Assembly: GCA_964534315.1 (NCBI GenBank)
Contig: CAZHOV010000202.1
Location: 1 to 9,347, forward strand
DNA from: CAZHOV01 sp964534315
Lineage (GTDB): Bacteria > Bacteroidota > Bacteroidia > Chitinophagales > Saprospiraceae
Length of the DNA: 9,347 nt
Direction: 5' to 3'
How positions within the stretch are numbered: position 1 is the first letter of the stretch; every line of letters begins with the position of its first letter. The position numbers and the translations under genes were made by a program. The notes beneath the pieces are model-generated. The model was not told the DNA's origin. It saw only the letters and a list, made by a program, of their open reading frames with translations, and made no database searches. This document shows positions 6,959-9,347 of the stretch, in pieces.

Positions 6959-7193
6959 ATACTCATTTTTTTGATTCAATTAGAAACTATTTTTAAAATA
7001 TTATATGGTAAAAAAAGTCAATTGCCAAATTATTAAAAAGAATGAGACGAAGTATGAGCAGGGAAGGATTGTTAGATTAAGAGGTGAAAGAATTGAGGGT
7101 TGACCGAAATAGTGGTGTTAAGGGCAGTTTTGGTTTTAAATCCTTGTTTATCAGTTTTTTTGGAAATTGAGGCAGGGTGGGTTGACCTTTGGC
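6959..7193 (-). promoter_or_regulatory. leader and probable promoter region of the KAS III/ligase genes
   Basis: This AT-rich stretch lies between the hydrolase-NTF2 gene and the KAS III start. On the minus strand it holds TAATTTG (plus 7026-7032), one base short of the Bacteroidota -7 consensus TAnnTTTG, which would place a transcript start roughly 60 nt before the ATG. No matching -33 TTTG/TTG is seen at the right distance, so the call is weak. The remainder shows no gene. Confidence 0.25.
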
Positions 7194-7227
7194 TAGGTGT
7201 GGCACACTTATAAGTGTGCCACACCTA
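7194..7227. repeat. perfect 34-bp palindrome after the hydrolase-NTF2 gene
   Basis: The arms TAGGTGTGGCACACTTA (7194-7210) and TAAGTGTGCCACACCTA (7211-7227) are exact reverse complements without a spacer. A second palindrome, CACCTATAGGTG (7222-7233), overlaps its right end, and the core GTGKGGCAC/GTGCCAC appears three times between 7197 and 7239. It starts 14 bp beyond the stop codon of the minus-strand hydrolase-NTF2 gene. As RNA it would form a strong hairpin that could end or protect that transcript, but no U-run follows on the minus strand. A REP-like dispersed element is the main alternative. Confidence 0.75.
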
Positions 7228-7241
7228 TAGGTGGGGCACGT

Positions 7242-8594
7242 TTACCTCCCCGCTTTTTCCATAAATTTTTGCAATGCTCTTCGGGCGCCTTGTTTGACCT
7301 TGTTTTTGAACATGGGGAGCCCCCCTAGAAATGTACCGGTTGTACCAAAAGCTTGGCTTGCCCAGGTCCAGAAATTAAATTGATCGACTTGGCGAACAAT
7401 CTTCCCGCCTTCTAACCATAGGGTAGATTGCACCTGGTTTTTTACCTTATTGTTTGTTTGGGAAAAAACATAATCAGCCTCCCAAGAGCAAGAATAGGTA
7501 GAATGCTCCAATTGTTGAATGTCCGTATATCGGATCCGTAGGTCACTGTCCTTGCTTGATAATAACATAAACCACATGGCTTTGACCTGATCGCCTTCTA
7601 ATTTACCAAATACAGGGTCTTCAAATTGAATAGCATCAGCGTAACATGCAGCCATGCCCGTGGCATCTCCTCGTTTAAATGACTCAAAAAACTGTTGAAT
7701 AACTTCCATGTCCGATGATGGACCCGATACTTTTTCTTCAATGTGCGCTATAATGGACTCATTGACCAGTTCTGCAGCTTCGAATTGAACAAAATGACCG
7801 CTATTAGGAATGATCTTTAGCGAGCAATTCGGAATTTCCTGACATCCAGCTTTCGCCACTTTTGTGGTCGTCAGTTTTTTATGTAGTAAACGATTGGGGA
7901 TAAGCTTGTCTTCCGCTCCAAAAATTACCAGTGTGGGAACTCTAAGTTGATTTAATCTATCAAATACCGGCTCCTCAAGCATGCCTAAAACACACTTTGG
8001 AATAGCTTTACAGTATTGCTCAAAAGCATCTTCATTTTCCATCAGTTGGAGTCGATCCTGAAACATAAATTCAGCCTCTTCTAATACATCCGAAAAATTG
8101 AGTTCAAAATTGTTGCGGATCTGGTCCATCTTCATCGTTTTAATAAATACCGGCTTGTAAAATGTGCGGAACCACTGTCTCTCCAAATCAGAAAACTCCT
8201 CAAATCCAGCCGGAGCAATCAATATCAAATTGGTTAGCTTTTCAGGATACCTAAAAGCTACATGAGTAGCAATTTGGCCACCCATTGAATGGCCAATCAA
8301 CGTAACACTTTCCAATTCAAGGGCAGTTATGAGATCATGCACTAGCTCAGCGTAAAACGTCATCGTGCATGGAAAATCACCTTTAATGGACTGTCCGAAA
8401 TTTGGCAGATCCAACGCAATACATCTAAACTGATGGCTTAAGGGGATAATGTTCTTCTGCCAGGCGTGTAAATAACTCGCCAACCCATGAATAAATAACA
8501 AAACAGGACCATTGCCTTCATCTATGTAAGCGATATTTAAATCGTTTTTCAACCGTATTTCTTTAAGTCGGTATGGCTTTGTTGTTGTTCGCAT
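7242..8594 (-). CDS. alpha/beta hydrolase fused to C-terminal NTF2/SnoaL-like domain
   Basis: The 450-residue product has two domains. Residues 10-290 are an alpha/beta hydrolase: FIHGLA (His36-Gly37), GHSMGG with Ser103, Asp229 in GAEDKLIPN, and His267 in SGHFVQFE. There is no signal peptide, so it is probably cytoplasmic. After a short GPSSD linker, residues 296-415 look like an NTF2/SnoaL-like cone: QFFESFKRGDATGMAACY, FEDPVFG, and strands ending IVRQVDQFNFW. The tail (about 420-450) is basic and amphipathic. The NTF2-like part resembles stand-alone proteins of about 150 residues, so the gene looks like a fusion. Whether that domain binds ligand, dimerises or catalyses is unknown. The hydrolase domain is a paralogue of the lipoprotein encoded at 996-1940. 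The gene diverges from a PhaB-type reductase, and 8595-8781 serves as shared upstream region. Reaction class is ester or C-C hydrolysis; no substrate can be named. Confidence 0.87.
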   Translation of the reverse strand: MRTTTKPYRLKEIRLKNDLNIAYIDEGNGPVLLFIHGLASYLHAWQKNIIPLSHQFRCIALDLPNFGQSIKGDFPCTMTFYAELVHDLITALELESVTLIGHSMGGQIATHVAFRYPEKLTNLILIAPAGFEEFSDLERQWFRTFYKPVFIKTMKMDQIRNNFELNFSDVLEEAEFMFQDRLQLMENEDAFEQYCKAIPKCVLGMLEEPVFDRLNQLRVPTLVIFGAEDKLIPNRLLHKKLTTTKVAKAGCQEIPNCSLKIIPNSGHFVQFEAAELVNESIIAHIEEKVSGPSSDMEVIQQFFESFKRGDATGMAACYADAIQFEDPVFGKLEGDQVKAMWFMLLSSKDSDLRIRYTDIQQLEHSTYSCSWEADYVFSQTNNKVKNQVQSTLWLEGGKIVRQVDQFNFWTWASQAFGTTGTFLGGLPMFKNKVKQGARRALQKFMEKAGR

Positions 8595-8637
8595 GACTGT
8601 AATGGATGTTTATTCGATTAAGCGTTAAAGATCGAAA

Positions 8638-8649
8638 AATGCCGGCATT
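8638..8649. promoter_or_regulatory. 12-bp palindrome in the divergent intergenic region
   Basis: AATGCCGGCATT is a perfect palindrome lying 44 bp upstream of the hydrolase-NTF2 start and about 130 bp upstream of the reductase start. Its GC-rich centre stands out in an AT-rich spacer and it could be an operator for either gene. The identical 12-mer occurs at 9049-9060, where it encodes part of the NNAGI motif of the reductase, so chance is possible. Confidence 0.3.
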
Positions 8650-8736
8650 CAACAAGGATTTTCTTCCTTTTCCCATTTTTTTCTTGCCAGATCACTTTTA
8701 TTTACTGTAATTCCCATATAAGTATATAGATTTTTA

Positions 8737-8744
8737 TATATTTG
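8737..8744 (+). promoter_or_regulatory. Bacteroidota-type -7 promoter box for the reductase gene
   Basis: TATATTTG is an exact match to the TAnnTTTG -7 box used by the main sigma factor of Bacteroidota. A start about 7 bases downstream would leave a leader of roughly 30 nt before the ATG at 8782, a plausible length. No good -33 TTTG is visible 19-21 bases upstream, so the call rests on the -7 box and its position. Confidence 0.5.
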
Positions 8745-8781
8745 TAGTTATTACTTCATCTAATTAAAACCTCAGTTGATT

Positions 8782-9347
8782 ATGGAAAATACAAAAACGC
8801 ATATTGCTCTTGTTACAGGAGCTACCGGAGGTCTTGGCACGGCAATGTGCAAAAGGCTTAAAGATGATGGTTACTTTGTGATAGCCAATTACCGGACACA
8901 GAATAAAGCTGATGAATAGCACAAGAAAATGAAGGAAGAAGGATACGATTTTGTTATGGCCAAAGCGAATGTAAGTAGTTATGAAGAAGTGGAAACAATG
9001 GTGGAAAAAATTCAGGAAGAACATGGTACGATTGACGTGTTGGTCAATAATGCCGGCATTACCAGGGACGGTTCTTTTAAAAAAATGAGTTTTGAGAACT
9101 GGGATGCGGTAATGCGAAGTAATTTATATAGCGGTTTCAATTGTTGCCGCAATGTGATCAATCCGATGTTAGAACAAAAATACGGACGTATTATCAATAT
9201 CTCTTCTGTTAATGGTCAGCGCGCTCAATACGGCCAAACCAATTATGCTGCTGCCAAAGCCGGAATGCATGGCTTTACCAAGACACTTGCTATTGCGGTA
9301 GCTAAAAAAGGAGTCACCGTAAATACGATCTCTCCCGGCTATATAGC
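8782..9347 (+). pseudogene. phaB: PhaB-type acetoacetyl-CoA reductase (SDR) interrupted by an in-frame TAG; cut by window end
   Basis: The frame from ATG 8782 encodes a classical short-chain dehydrogenase of the NADPH-dependent acetoacetyl-CoA reductase type, which makes 3-hydroxybutyryl-CoA for polyhydroxybutyrate. Motifs: cofactor loop TGATGGLG (13-20), NNAGITRDGSF, catalytic Ser in NISSVNGQ, YAAAK, and VTVNTISPGYIA at the window edge. ITRD, SSVNGQ and GQTNY are close to well-known PhaB proteins. Codon 46 (8917-8919) is TAG. Reading on in the same frame (HKKMKEEGYDF) the protein continues without any frameshift, and the stop falls where PhaB of Cupriavidus has Trp (REKWLEQQKALGF), so one G-to-A change (TGG to TAG) would explain it. 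It could be a recent nonsense mutation, a sequencing or assembly error, or read through. Restart at ATG 8929 would lose the cofactor loop and should be inactive. The gene is divergent from the hydrolase-NTF2 gene. Confidence 0.85.

Noticed and set aside
5969..6979. Housekeeping FabH of fatty-acid synthesis, starting at the TTG 6979
   Set aside because: The HQAN and GNTSAAS motifs are absent, and the neighbours are a ligase and hydrolases with no fab or plsX genes. The TTG start adds seven residues not typical of the family; the ATG at 6958 fits better.
7097..7187. Direct repeat GGGTTGACC at 7097-7105 and 7179-7187 as paired operators
   Set aside because: Nine bases repeated once at 82-bp distance is weak; no palindrome or promoter box is associated.
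838..8781. tRNA or small structured RNA genes in the intergenic spacers
   Set aside because: The spacers (838-995, 1941-2056, 3620-3760, 6959-7241, 8595-8781) were read on both strands; only the hairpins and repeats listed were seen, none with a cloverleaf or TPsiC-like box.
8917..8919. TAG as pyrrolysine or another programmed recoding event
   Set aside because: No recoding structure was recognised, the family is not known to use it, and the site aligns with Trp, which a single-base change explains. Left as mutation, error or suppression.
8764..9197. Two open frames on the minus strand (8764-9024 and 9012-9197)
   Set aside because: They lie opposite the reductase gene, whose protein is clearly recognisable; their products have no recognisable motif and biased composition.

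Overview
The window looks like a chromosomal segment of a member of the Bacteroidota, possibly a saprospirian or flavobacterial lineage. The basis is compositional and structural: moderately AT-rich DNA, start codons without clear Shine-Dalgarno sequences, one TAnnTTTG-type promoter box, Bacteroidota-style signal peptides and lipoboxes, and a Cys-rich DGxxNGNETGVDCGG repeat lipoprotein. No RNA gene, insertion sequence or CRISPR array was recognised.

Layout. On the left, the last 35 codons of an unidentified plus-strand gene (to 110) are followed after 28 bp by a DEDDh 3'-5' exonuclease (139-837, plus). A convergent junction (838-995) holds a perfect AT-only inverted repeat and six tandem copies of an 8-bp unit. 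From 996 to 8594 every recognised gene is on the minus strand. In order of transcription (right to left) these are: an alpha/beta hydrolase fused to an NTF2/SnoaL-like domain; a KAS III (FabH-like) condensing enzyme with unusual active-site positions; an AMP-forming acyl-CoA synthetase-type ligase 5 bp behind it; a Cys-repeat lipoprotein; a large outer-membrane beta-barrel; and a lipoprotein alpha/beta hydrolase paralogous to the first. A good intrinsic terminator follows the beta-barrel gene. On the right, divergent from this block, is a PhaB-type short-chain dehydrogenase (8782 to the window edge), interrupted by an in-frame TAG.

How the genes may work together (inference). The set combines acyl activation (ligase), acyl condensation or transfer (KAS III-like), ester or C-C hydrolysis (two paralogous hydrolases, one on a lipid anchor, one apparently cytoplasmic), an envelope channel, and a 3-oxoacyl-CoA reductase of polyhydroxybutyrate type. 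This fits uptake or remodelling of acyl or hydroxyacyl compounds. It also resembles, at the level of fold classes only, the OleABCD set (thiolase-fold enzyme, alpha/beta hydrolase, AMP ligase, SDR).

Most worth a second look: (1) the amber codon in the PhaB-like gene, which falls where the PhaB family has Trp and leaves the frame otherwise intact; (2) the KAS III-like protein, which keeps the Cys but appears to have Thr and Tyr in place of the catalytic His and Asn; (3) the hydrolase-NTF2 fusion with a lipoprotein paralogue in the same locus.
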